From positions 1 to 64,000 of the forward strand of contig JASANG010000109.1 in NCBI GenBank assembly GCA_030248215.1: a DNA stretch of 64,000 nucleotides. Direction: 5' to 3'. The DNA is from Enoplolaimus lenunculus (Eukaryota; Nematoda; Enoplea; Enoplida; Thoracostomopsidae). Below the pieces are notes generated by a model, which was given only the letters and a program-made list of their open reading frames with translations, had not been told where the DNA came from and searched no databases. This document shows, piece after piece, positions 34,757-45,305 of this stretch (its first letter is position 1; every line of letters starts with the position of its first letter). The position numbers and the translations under genes are program-made.

Positions 34757-37700
34757 TTAATTTAAAAATAACGCATCTTTAAATTGTTCAGCGTTCGCTG
34801 TGTAGACGGCATATTTAATCGCACAGAGTGTGTCTGAAACACAAAAAATAAAGATATGTGTGAAGAAATACGAACCGACACTTTTGATTGAACAATTAAC
34901 CCATGTATAGAACAGGGCCGGATCGTTTTCCTGCGTGGCTGTAATAGAGTGAGATTAAACTTTAGACTAACTTTTTTGCTTAGGCTTAGGTTTAGGAATA
35001 GGCTCATCCTTACGCTTATGCTTAGGCTTAGGCTTAGGCTTAGGAATATGCTGATACTACTGGTCCGGCACTGTTCTATGCATGGGCCGAAAAATGTATT
35101 ACCTGGTTTCCTTCCAGCACTAATGTTTGTAAATTAAGGGAATAGAAAGGTTAAGCCTCGTAAATAATTCCCCCATAGGTTCTGCCATAGGTGCAGGCTT
35201 AAGCTTGTCTAAGCCTAAATGTATGCCTTGGTCTTTACCTAAAGCCTAAGTCTAAGCATTAATCTTAAATGTGGATGAAAGTGTACAAGGGCCTTTAGTT
35301 CTAACCACATTTTCTTTTGATTCACAGATGTTCAATTGATTTAAGTAAACTTCAGTATTTTTTATAAGTATTACAGCACTGGAGCAGTAAGATAACCGCA
35401 AGAAATTCAATGGTGACAGAAATATTCTGGCAACCCTGGTAGAACGGCACATGGGCAGGCCCGTAGCCAGCCCATCTTGCTAGGGGCGCTAAAATATTTT
35501 CAGGAGGGGCATTCAAGGTCTTTCATTGAGTTACAAGCAAGGTTTCACATTTTCTACGATGGGGCTAAAATTGTCCAGGGGGCTCAGCCCGCCTGTCCCC
35601 ACCGTGAAAATTCAGTCCATAGTCGTGAACGTGGGTTGAAAAAACCATCAAAATTTCCACTTAGAAACCAACCCGTCCATTATGACCCACTCACTGGTTT
35701 TATTTTCAGGATCCCGGTAGAGTAGCAGTTGGTCAACGTCATCGTAGCCAACGATTAAAACAAATTTTCCTACAAAAAATACATTGTGATTTTTTACTGT
35801 GATATATTAATAAATATTCCATTTGTTGGCCCATGTAAAGATCAGCGGCGGAACGTTGTTCTGTAAGACTGCAATAGTGTAAGCTATAGACTAATTTATT
35901 TAATTACGCTTAGGTTCAGGGTTAGGCTAAGGCTTAGGTATAAGCTCATTCTTACGCTTAGGCTTCAGCTTTAGGAGTATGCTTATACTACTGTTCAGTC
36001 TCTGTTCTATACATTGGCCCAACTGTTTGAAATTGTAGATTTCGAAATAATATACATTTTCAATTTATAATTTTTTTACAAAGCGTGCTAGTAAACAGGG
36101 TTTAGAACGAATAAAGTTGCAAAGTTCGGGTTTTGCTATACTCGACGCGTAACGCACGCATCAGGTTTAGGCGGACAGTGGTTGTCAATTTCTGTCCGGC
36201 ATAATCGAGTCTGGTTTTGATTAAGTTCTTTCAACCAGGATGTAATCGGATATTCATTTCCGGTAAAAATCAGTATCTGTTTCCGCTATTTTTACTAACC
36301 GTTTTACACCCTGCTTACAACTGGCTTGCATTTGCCTTACGTACTTGAAGCGTTAGACGATGAACAGCAGTGCCATATTTTGTCTCTCTAAAACACGCAA
36401 ATAAAATCTACGCTACAATGCTGTCAATTGGCCAGATTATAAAGCCCCCTTCGTACGTGTAAAGTTTTTGCAGCCACAACTTGCAGTTGCAACCCACAGT
36501 TGCAAGTTTTGTTCCAAAATGTATGGAAAAAACTTGCAGCTGAACGTTGCAGCTGAAAGTTTACGGCTGCAGAGACTTGCACATGCAAATTGCAACTGCA
36601 AGTTTTAGATAGAACAACTTGAACTTGCAAATTACAGCTGCGAGTTCTCGCTTCCAAAACTTTCACGTGTGCATGAGAATTAATAGTTTTTGAACAAACT
36701 CTCAAATGTGACGAGCAAAGTGTCCAAAATAAGATGGTTCGAGTTCTACCAATTCACTGCAACGCTCGTATAAATGCGGTTCCAAAAAGGAACGATTTGA
36801 ACAATTTGAATCACAAAAGGTCGTAAATGAGCGAAGAAAAGTTAAGCTGAAACCAAACATCTAATCCAGAAAGGACGGGCGAGGAATGGACCTTTTAAAC
36901 CAAAAAATTTTAGTTTTGTGGCACTTTATGGCCTGATAACCCACTGGAGGATCCAGAGGGAACGGGGCGGTGTATGCCCCCCTTAAAAAGTTTTGTGATA
37001 AAAATGGTAAAGTGCCAACGTCAGAAATTTTTCTCTCAGACAATTGACACATATGTAGCATAAAATAAAAATTGCGTTTCAAAACTTTTACCAGTTCCCT
37101 GTCATAAATTTTTGGGTCCATGTAAAAATCAGGGGCGGAACGTCGTCTGTGAGACTAAAATAGAGTACGCTTAAAGATTTCTACTATCTTTTTTGCCTGG
37201 CTTAGGCTTAGGCTTAGGCTTTAGGCATAGGAATACACTCATGCTTGCGCTTAGGCTTAGTATTAGGCTTAGGCTTAAGCTGACGAATATGCTTATAATA
37301 CTGTTCCGTTCCTGTTCTTTACATCGGCCAATTTTTGGATCAACTGCTGCTTGATCGCATAACAATTTGAAATTGAATCTGCGCTGGACATTAATAAACA
37401 TCAAAATAGAAATGAGAAAATCAAATAAAGAGAATGTTTCAACTTAGGGAGGCGCTGTATACTGTCACAGTCGCATGGCTTCATCTGTCGCCTTTGGCCA
37501 CTGTCCGTACAAAGTATAGCACCACCCCCATTGCTTACCCACGTTGTACAATGTGAGCAAACGAATCTTTTCCGATTCACCATTAAAATTACTGGCTGCT
37601 GTTCGTTAATTTCTTTTTTGATCAGCTTCAAGTCGATTTCAACGCTAGAAATTGCGGCCGCTGACAATAACAGGGGCGGAACAGTACCATATTCCTAAGC

Positions 37701-38308
37701 CTAAGCCTAAGCCTAAGCCTAAGCGTAAGAATGAGCATATTTCTAAACGTAAAGCCTAAGCCTACGCCAAGCAAAAAATTAGTCTAAAGTTTAAGCGTAC
37801 TCTATTGCAGTCCAACAGGAAAACGTTCCGCCCCTCATGTTTACATGGGCCGAAATTGAAAAACATTAACCGAATTATGTTTAATGATCATCTTTTCAGA
37901 GTGTATAAATTCAGCTTAGCGTTGGTCAAAACTTTTTATATCAAACTAAAATTAAATAAACAACGGCACCGGGACAAAAAACGTAAGATACAGCCTACCG
38001 GTTCATGTGATATAATTATATTTTAAGTAGGATTAATTACACAAAAGTCTGTTTTTACTCATTCTGTAAACATAAACGACGCTCTTTGACTTCAGCCAAC
38101 GATTTTTCCAACTGCATTATCTCTTCTGTGTCGAGTTTCTGAAATAGAAACGGTATTTTAAACCAAAATAGACATTATTGTGGTAGATTTACATCCAACT
38201 ATAAAGAAACCAACCAGCCCAGCAGAAAATAATTTTTAGCCGAACGGGACAAGAAGATTTTCGAAGTGAGCAAGAAAAAAAAATCACTTAAAACAGTATT
38301 AAAATGGC

Positions 38309-38366
<58 letters not shown>

Positions 38367-41300
38367 GTAACAATAATAATAATAACAATATATACTACTA
38401 CTAATAATAATAGTAGTAAAAATAACAATAATAACAATAAAACAAAAATAGTGACAACAATAAAATATAAAATATATACTGCTAATAATAATAAAAACTA
38501 ATAATAATATTATAAATAATAATGATAATAATAATAATGATAATAATAATAATGATAATAATAATAATAATAATATTAATAATAATAATAACATTAATAA
38601 TGTAGTTTAAAAAATGTTCGAAAACATATGCGACGCATACTGTATAGTGATTACTCAACACACAAGATATTTCAATTCTAAAACAAATAAGACTAGAAAT
38701 CAAAATGATAATCCCACGGCGCTTTTTATACCCTGAAACCGTTTCAACTCGTACTTTAAAGTAATCTCCAAATTTGTCCAACTTGTTCACAGTAACACTG
38801 ACGTCGAATTTTTCAAGTAAAATCGCAAGTTCAGTGATCCATGTGCTGGAATAAAAATCAACCTGTTCTGCGTTACATGATACTTCTCCAAAACGGCCCA
38901 TGTATTGATCACGGGTTGGCTGTAATTCTGCGAAACTGCACTGTCAAAAATGGCGAGTCAAATTGACTCTGTCCGAAATAGGCTTTTCGGGACAACACAA
39001 ATTGAGTTACATTCGACTCCGCTAGAGTCAAACGTGCGATTAAGTGAATCGAATTTGACTCTGGCGGAGTTGAATTTTGACTCAATTTGTGTAGTCCCGA
39101 AAAGCCTATTTCGGAGAGTCAATTTGACTCACCATTTTTTGCAGTTTGCTACATAGAGAAAGCTTAAGCTTTTAATTGTTTTGCTTCAAGCTTGGGTTTG
39201 TCTTAATTATACGCTTATCCTTACACCGATATTTAGGCTTGCGCTTAGGCTTAGGTTTACAAGTATCCTGCTACTACAGTTATGGTCCTGATTTATGCAC
39301 TGCAAAAATGGTGAGTCAAATTGACTCTCTCCGAAATAGGCTTTTCCTGACTACACAAACTGAGTCAAAATTCGACTCCGCCAGAGTCAAATTGAGTCGA
39401 ATTTGACTCAGTTTGTGTAGTCAGGAAAAGCCTATTTCGGAGAGAGTCAATTTGACTCACCATTTTTTGCAGTGTACTTTGATCTCAAATCAATCATTAA
39501 CATGTGGCAAAACAGCATAATGGAGAAAAGCTCGTGAAATAACAGTTTCCGGCTGTTTGTTTAACGAAACTCTGGCTCCTGGCCAAACATTTGTTTTGAA
39601 AACTTAAGTTTCGTATCCGATTGTGTAAGGTCAATTCCAGAAAATAAATACCATACTGGCACTAAAAAGTTTTAGGGGCACAAGCTATCATGAAGATTTA
39701 AGCCCATAGAACATACGGCCAATGTATAGAACAGGGCCGGAACAGTAGTATAAGCATATTCTTAAGCCTAAGCCTAAACCTAACCGTAAGAATGAGCAAA
39801 TTCTTAAGCCTAACCGTAAGAATGAGCAAATTCCTAAGCCTAAACATAAGCCTAAGCCTAAAGCAAAAAACTTAGTGTAAAGCTTAAACAGACTCTATTA
39901 CAACCACGCCGGAAAACGATCCGGCCCTGTTCTATACATGGGCCAAACATGCTGTACCATCATAAAAAGTCGTTCACATGGGTGTACTATCCGAATAATT
40001 AAAATAAATACCGGAAACGAATAGTGATCAAAATAACGGAAACGGAAAACATTCAAAAAGATATTCTCAGAGTGAAAATAAATTTTGTTATTTTATAAAC
40101 CGAACATATGTATCATATCTGTATTGAAAAAATATTCTCAGAGTGAAAATAAATTTTGTTATTTTATAAACCGAACATATGTATCATATCTGTATTGAAA
40201 AAATACGAGTCATCACATAAGTAATTTGACTAAGTTTGAGTATAAATAAACGGAATTTCCGGTATTTTCATTGCGGAAACGAATACATCGTTATCCGGTG
40301 CCGCGTTTGACTATATTCGTACTATTCACTGGGATCGGTGTTTTCCAATCGCTGTAATGTAGCATAATTGTTGCGATTTTGTTGTTTTAAGATATATCTG
40401 AAATTGTAAGATTCACTATAAATAAACGATATTAAAAGCAGGGACCAATGTAGAGAACAAGGGCGGAACAGTATTATAAGCATATTCCTAAGCTTAAGAC
40501 TAAGCCTAAACCTAAGCGTAAGAATGAACATATTCCTGAGTCTAAGCCTAAAGCCTAAGCAAAAAAGTTAGTCTAAAGCTTTAAACAGACTCGTATTACA
40601 ACACCGTAGGAAAACCGTCCGACCCTGGTTCTATACATGGGCCAAACCAGGCTATGAAATCGTTTCAAATATATGTTCCACGCTGGTTTAGATTATTTTC
40701 GCGTTTCAAACAGAATTTTATAAAACGTTTTTCACAGACGAAGGAGCCACAACACAAATTGTGTTGTAAAAACGCTAAATATATCGACAATAGTGTCTTT
40801 GTATAAACGCCAGTGGCGGATCCAGGATCCCAAAATGGGGGGGGGGGCAAAAATTCACAGGTAATAAACTTATTTTTGACCCATACTGTAGTGACCCAAA
40901 TAAGAGGAGGTCCCCATTTTGAGTCCCAATTAATAGGAGTCCGTATCACTAATAAGAGTCCGTAAGCCGGTGGAGTCCTTAATTCCTTGTTAGAGTCCAT
41001 AAATGTCTATTATCCCTATTTGTAGCGCATACATGACTCCACGGCCAAATAAAGGTGAGTTCAAAACTGTAAAGCGTGCTGATACTATTATGTATAAAAC
41101 AGAGAAATAAACAGCGTAAAACAGCAACTGACACTATATAATTTTTGTCGAGATGCTGTTGGGGAGGGGGGGCACGGCCGGGGTGGCCCCCATGGATCCG
41201 CCATTGATAAACGCTATTTTCCCATCAATATAAAGTCTTTTTTCAAAACCTGAAAAGCGTTTTCTATTAATTTTGACGCAGTTCTTAAAGCAAATTAATA

Positions 41301-42057
41301 CCGTATTGTCCCGAACAAGAGGGGACTGATATTTATTTGGCCTCTCCAGAGGGTACCCCCTTGTTATTCGGTTACGGACTGTTATTTATTTTTAACCCAT
41401 GCTCCGCCACACTTTGTTACTGATATATATCCGGTACTGCAACTATCCGTTGAATTAAATGTTTGTTTGTGTTGTGTCAATAGTTTGAGCGATAATGCAA
41501 GGTTATACGTTGGAATGTACTTTCAAAACTTAAGTACGCTTTAAAGAAGTACATAATTTGGCCCTGGAGTCATTTATGCGCTACAATTAGGGATAATTGA
41601 TATTTATGGACTCTAATTAAGGTTCAAGGACTCTATCCGCTTACGGACTCTTATTAGGGATACGAACTCCTATTGATCGGGACTCAATACGGGGGCCCCT
41701 CTTATTACCCCCCTCTTATTCGGTTCAATACAGTATATTCGTATGAAGCTAAAATAATTAATTTTTATACAAATTTTTGCCGAAATTTTATTTCACCCCC
41801 TTCTTTGAAAAACCTCATGAATCTAAAAAAGCCATTCAAACACATTTTTAAAGGTTAATTTCATTTTTACCCAAATTGCTGGGACCTCCAGCAAAATTTT
41901 ATCACATGCCAGAGGATGACTTGTTTGACGGAACTGGAGTCAGCGTTCAGTTATGGTCCCGAACTACGTACCTTATTATCATTTTTGCACAAGCGAATCC
42001 GGTCTGCCCACGAACTTTTTCAGCTTCATACGGCACATCTCGCAAAAATACGTGCAT
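34757..42057 (-). CDS. GUCD1: GUCD1-like protein (guanylyl cyclase domain-containing 1 family)
   Basis: GUCD1 proteins have a C39-peptidase-like fold; plant relatives were described as soluble guanylyl cyclases and the animal role is unclear. Seven exons join in phase: 41972-42057 (ATG), 40323-40397, 38755-38845, 38059-38138, 37463-37644, 35695-35769, 34757-34833; 221 aa, against about 240 in human. Motifs in order: GFACAKMIIRYILKQ (matches the family GLACSRMVLRYL), TWITELAILLEKFDV, QQPVILMVNRKRFVCSHC, KFVLIVGYDD, LYRDPENKT and the C-terminal YTANAEQFKDALFLN. The family DCG motif before GLAC is replaced by QTG, so its cysteine is missing. The donor of exon 37463 (GACA|GTATAC) was chosen because it keeps phase; a stronger-looking GTAAGC just after 37539 would break it. 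MITEs of families A and C sit in four introns. Confidence 0.83.
34900..35088. mobile_element. MITE family A in GUCD1 last intron
   Basis: CCCATGTATAGAACAGGGCC and CACTGTTCTATGCATGGGCC ends with TTAGGC runs between. Confidence 0.86.
35455..35605. mobile_element. MITE family F in GUCD1 intron
   Basis: AGGCCCGTAGCCAGCCCATC at left, GAGTTACAAGCAAGGTTTCA inside, and GGGGGCTCAGCCCGCC near the right; the right terminus is degenerate. Confidence 0.6.
35829..36020. mobile_element. MITE family A in GUCD1 intron
   Basis: GGCCCATGTAAAGATCAGCG and CTGTTCTATACATTGGCCC ends. Confidence 0.84.
36455..36720. repeat. Family K, TTGCAGTTGCAAGT-rich segment
   Basis: At least eight TTGCA[GA][CT]TGCAA-like palindromes in 220 bp, with sequence similar to 25181-25560. 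Frames through it on the minus strand are C/Q/V-rich and repeat-derived. Confidence 0.5.
37117..37330. mobile_element. MITE family A in GUCD1 intron
   Basis: TCCATGTAAAAATCAGGGGC and CGTTCCTGTTCTTTACATCG ends; TTAGGC runs at 37200-37275. Confidence 0.82.
37665..37850. mobile_element. MITE family A abutting a GUCD1 exon
   Basis: AATAACAGGGGCGGAACAGT to CCCCTCATGTTTACATGGGC. The left end lies about 20 bp upstream of the acceptor of exon 37463-37644, so the element replaces most of the polypyrimidine region. Confidence 0.78.
38305..38600. repeat. (AAT)n microsatellite, partly degenerate
   Basis: About 20 perfect AAT units at 38309-38366, then interrupted AAT/AAC tracts to 38600, in the GUCD1 intron. 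Frames through it are low complexity. Confidence 0.95.
38939..39152. mobile_element. MITE family C in GUCD1 intron
   Basis: CACTGTCAAAAATGGCGAGT to CACCATTTTTTGCAGT; palindromic, about 95 bp upstream of exon 38755-38845. Confidence 0.87.
39295..39473. mobile_element. MITE family C, centre-deleted, in GUCD1 intron
   Basis: CACTGCAAAAATGGTGAGTC to CACCATTTTTTGCAGTG. The loop is shorter than in the other copies. It is the second C copy within 150 bp of the first. Confidence 0.88.
39717..39953. mobile_element. MITE family A in GUCD1 intron
   Basis: GGCCAATGTATAGAACAGGG and CCTGTTCTATACATGGGCC ends. A CCTAACCGTAAGAATGAGCA block is tandemly duplicated at 39780-39835. Confidence 0.86.
40068..40206. 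repeat. Direct duplication of about 69 bp
   Basis: ATATTCTCAGAGTGAAAATA through ATCATATCTGTATTGAAAAA occurs twice in a row without differences that I can see, which suggests a recent event. Confidence 0.93.
40443..40640. mobile_element. MITE family A in GUCD1 intron
   Basis: CCAATGTAGAGAACAAGGGC and CTGGTTCTATACATGGGCC ends; starts 46 bp upstream of exon 40323-40397. Confidence 0.82.
40811..41206. mobile_element. Compound MITE D(E)
   Basis: D ends (CAGTGGCGGATCCAGGATCC and CATGGATCCGCCATTG) enclose a family E fragment (ACTGTAGTGACCCAAATAAG to about 41090). It lies in the first GUCD1 intron. Confidence 0.8.
41310..41738. mobile_element. MITE family E in GUCD1 intron
   Basis: TTGTCCCGAACAAGAGGGGA to CTCTTATTCGGTTCAATACA; the interior matches 43388-43811 over its whole length. 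Confidence 0.8.
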
Positions 42058-42138
42058 TTTTGTATTTGCTTTGTTATAATTATTAACGTTTTGATGCGAA
42101 AACTTTGGTCAGTCTTTTTATAAAACTGTGTAGCCCAC

Positions 42139-42345
42139 ATTGCAAAAAATGGTGAATCAAATTGACTCTCTCCAAAGTAGGATCTACGGGACTACACAAA
42201 CTGAGTTAAATTCGACTCCGACAGTCAAATTCGATTCAATAAGTCGCACGTTTGACTCTGGCGGAGCCGAACTCGACTCAGTTTGTGTAGTCCCGTAGAG
42301 CCTATTACGGAGAGTGTCAATTTGATTCACCATTTTTTGCAGTGC
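42139..42345. mobile_element. MITE family C upstream of GUCD1
   Basis: TTGCAAAAAATGGTGAATCA to CACCATTTTTTGCAGTGC; a palindrome 80 bp upstream of the GUCD1 ATG, within its likely promoter. Confidence 0.87.
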
Positions 42346-42584
42346 ACATTCGAATATCCAAAATGCCTTGTGCAATAAAGTTTTCACTACAAATTTACAA
42401 TTTTTTATTGATACGAAACTTCTTTGTGAACTGATTTTTAAAAACCCTCAAAAAATTTCAATCTGCTCTGGATGTTTTAGCGCAAACTTAAATCGACATC
42501 TCATGAGTTCGAAAAAAACAGTTTAGGCACCCATATTTGTATTTGTATTAGTCATTTATTAATAGGTCTGTAAACAAGGTTGAA

Positions 42585-42845
42585 AAAATTTCTATTATAA
42601 CACAAATACTTTTCAAGTGCACCTTGCTAATCATATTTCTCAAATGTAAGAAATTTTTTCTTAAATATCAGAAATATTATTTTGAGTGCAGTGGTATGTA
42701 TAAGCTTAACATATTTTCTCAAGTCTAAACCGCAGTATAATGAAAAGCCTATAACTATAATTTAACATCTAATCAAAAAATTATTCTAAAGCTTAAGCTT
42801 TACGCGCTTCTGTCCTCTACCATATATGGGCCTCTGCGGTTTTAC
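42585..42845. mobile_element. Family L and A fragments
   Basis: 42585-42700 (AAGTGCACCTTGCTAATCAT) matches 2225-2310 in the L insertion. 42765-42845 is a family A right end (TATTCTAAAGCTTAAGC). Confidence 0.5.
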
Positions 42846-42875
42846 AACATCTTCATTAGTGACAAAAGAGATTTC

Positions 42876-43099
42876 CTAATATTTAGGATATCTCAACGTG
42901 GACTGAAGAGCTGGATCGAACTGTGGTAACCGGTAACGGAACAAACTGCGCAAGGTATCAGCTACCAAAAGTTTTCGGCTTTCATCAGCGAGCAGCAGGT
43001 GGAAAATACTGGAGTCGGTCAATAAAATTCGCCGTTCCCCGGTTGTGAGGCGAGAATATGTAGTTATAAAATGTTTACGTTGCTTAGTAGCAAATGTGT
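42876..43099 (-). CDS. Unassigned coding-like ORF, possible terminal exon
   Basis: An open frame of 73 codons before the stop follows a plausible acceptor (AATACAG at 43100). It reads in part HFITTYSRLTTGERRILL, TDSSIFHLLLADESRKLL and ADTLRSLFRYRLPQFDP. The mixture of charged and hydrophobic residues and the absence of low complexity look coding, and the stretch is richer in G+C than its flanks. I do not recognise the family. It lies between the GUCD1 start and the RFC4 stop on the same strand. No partner exons were found, so it may be a gene remnant or chance. Confidence 0.3.
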
Positions 43100-43194
43100 C
43101 TGTATTAAGGTGTTGTTAAACCTTTTGGTTTTACGTTTATATACACATATAAAAATTTGCGGTAATCTTTTTAAATAAGAAACTGCAGCAAAAG

Positions 43195-43300
43195 TTAAAA
43201 CTAAACGCACCAAACAGATAAAGTGTGTAAAATCGTGAAAATTGCACTAGCGAAATCGCTGGAACCTCCGGCAGCAATTCTGCCGGATCCCAAACAAAAC
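43195..43300. mobile_element. Family L fragment
   Basis: CACCAAACAGATAAAGTGTG and AATTCTGCCGGATCC correspond to 2495-2600. Confidence 0.45.
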
Positions 43301-43387
43301 TACAGCTGTACGCTTCGTTGTACCACAATATTTTCTAGAGTTTTTGGAGCTTCTCACGACCTATTGCCGGTTAGAGCGAAATAATGT

Positions 43388-43811
43388 ACCGTGGTGACCC
43401 GAATAAGAGGGTGGACTGATATTTATTTGGCCTCTCTAGAGGGTACCCCCCTTGTTATTCGGTTACGGACTGTTATTTATTTTCAAATAGCCCTGCGCCA
43501 CCCTTCCTTACTGATATATCCGGTATTGCAATTATCCGTTGAATTAAAGGGTTTTTACCTTGCATTAAAAGCTTGAGCGATAATGCAGGGTTATACTTAG
43601 GAATGCGCTTTCAAAATTTAAATACGCTTTAAAGGTTCGAACCGTACTTTATTCAGTCCTGGAGTCACACTGCAATTGGGATAATTGACATTTATGGACT
43701 CTAATTAGGGTTTAGGGACTCTATTCGCTTACTGGCTCTTATTAGGGATACGGACTCCTATTGATTGGACTCAAAATGTGGATCCCCTCTTATTCGGGTC
43801 AATACAGTATG
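43388..43811. mobile_element. MITE family E
   Basis: CCGTGGTGACCCGAATAAGA at left and TATTCGGGTCAATACAGTA at right; full length. Confidence 0.82.
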
Positions 43812-44182
43812 GTCCATTTTCTATTTGAAAAATTGTTTTTATAATCATCAGAATTTCTCTCCCCGATGGAATAACCTGGGTTCTTAACGACGAAAAATGT
43901 TATCTTAACGCTCAGTTCAAATAAAACAATCCGCAACTCATTTAATACAATCAACTGGTGTTAAGAGATCAAACCACTAACATCGCCAAAACAATCACAA
44001 ATTCGAAAACACATCATGGAAACACAAATTTATAAAAGCAAAAAATTTCTATTAAAAATCGCCTCAACACCGGATTCACATTCCTTTCATATCAACTAAA
44101 AATCCCAAATTTTCCAATCCCAACTTTTTAATTTCATACGAACCAGCTGCGGCAACACACGAAACCCACAATATAAGACCAA
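43812..44182. other. Intergenic, nothing recognised
   Basis: AT-rich with no ORF or shared repeat. Confidence 0.4.
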
Positions 44183-44184
44183 TG

Positions 44185-44368
44185 TTACTTTAAGGGGCGC
44201 AACAGTAGATTAAGCGTATTCCTAAGCGTACGCCTAAGCGTTGTAAAAATGATTTCCTAAGCCTAAAGCCTAAGTAAGCCAAAAAATGTAATCTAGAATC
44301 TAAACAAACCTACTCTTTTATAGACCCACCAGAAACCTGGACGCCCCTTAAAGTAACATGGGCCCAAT
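44185..44368. mobile_element. MITE family B, full inverted copy
   Basis: ACCAATGTTACTTTAAGGGG and CCCCTTAAAGTAACATGGGC form perfect terminal inverted repeats. This copy defines the family ends. Confidence 0.85.
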
Positions 44369-44369
44369 A

Positions 44370-45305
44370 AAATATCAGTCAAACAGAAATACCGTTTTGA
44401 AACGACTTCAAAACTACTATACGCCTTAAGGGGTGAATCCTAAGCAAACCTATATCGCAAAAAACCAATCAACACTGTACAGCACCTTGACAACCGCAAT
44501 ACTACAAAGCCAACACGTACACACAACTCAATGTCTAATAGATGCCTGAACTATCATTCTAGAACGACGGTAAAAACTACAAACTCGTTCAGTGAGTTCA
44601 TTAAGCTTGGTTTGCTAATTAATTTTGTGAAATGCGTCAATTATTACAAAACCAGAACATAAACACACAAAAATCAACACAGCATCTGGTTAATATTTTA
44701 GGAAAACTGTATTCAAAATTTCAGGTTTTCCTCAAATTGTAGCATTCTAGCTTTAAGAAAAATATATACGAAACATAAACCTTCAACAAAGAAACACAAT
44801 TTGACTGAATGAAATTAAGAAACTTTTATTAAAAACTATGGTACATATTTGCGACATTGGTAATAATATCATGCAATTTAATATTGAACATTTTAAGTTA
44901 AGAAAATAGAAAAATTACACATATTATGATTAAATGAACAAAATAAATATTAATTATAACAAAGTTACTTAATTATTAAGCTAAGAATAAATATATAAAC
45001 AAATATAGTAAACTACTTCAATTAATTTTAAACAAATCAGAATAGCATAATTGCACAATCTTATTAGCCACACTGCGCCAATAATTATCCGATGTAAGAA
45101 AACACGTTCTGTCCTTTTTCAAGTATTACAGATTTCAACGCGAGTTTAGAGCAAATATTTCGATATTTTAAAACGACAAATTGAACCAAACGTAATAAAC
45201 TTCATATACTCATAGTTAGTCTCCTAAATAATCATTCGAAGGAGCACATCAAACCTACTCTGACGCCTATCATCTTCGAGCGTAATTGATATTTTTTTCA
45301 ACAGC
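44370..45305. other. Region 3' of RFC4, nothing recognised
   Basis: Very AT-rich at 44800-45060. It should include the RFC4 3' untranslated region. Confidence 0.35.

Noticed and set aside
36725-36860. Minus-strand frame ending ELVELEPSYFGHF, similar to the YxGHF motif of GUCD1
   Set aside because: It would need a non-GT donor (G|GACACT) and a poor acceptor. Extending exon 37463-37644 to the GTATAC donor restores phase with canonical sites.
37533-37540. GTAAGC donor inside the GUCD1 exon
   Set aside because: Its use gives phase 0, which does not fit the phase 1 acceptor at 35769, and no bridging exon with good sites was found.
38199-38600. L- and Y-rich minus-strand ORF of 131 codons
   Set aside because: (AAT)n microsatellite in a GUCD1 intron.
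40671-40790. Minus-strand frame LQHNLCCGSFVCEKRF as the first GUCD1 exon
   Set aside because: No donor in the needed phase 2; exon 41972-42057 fits phase, ATG and the GLACSRMVLRY motif better.
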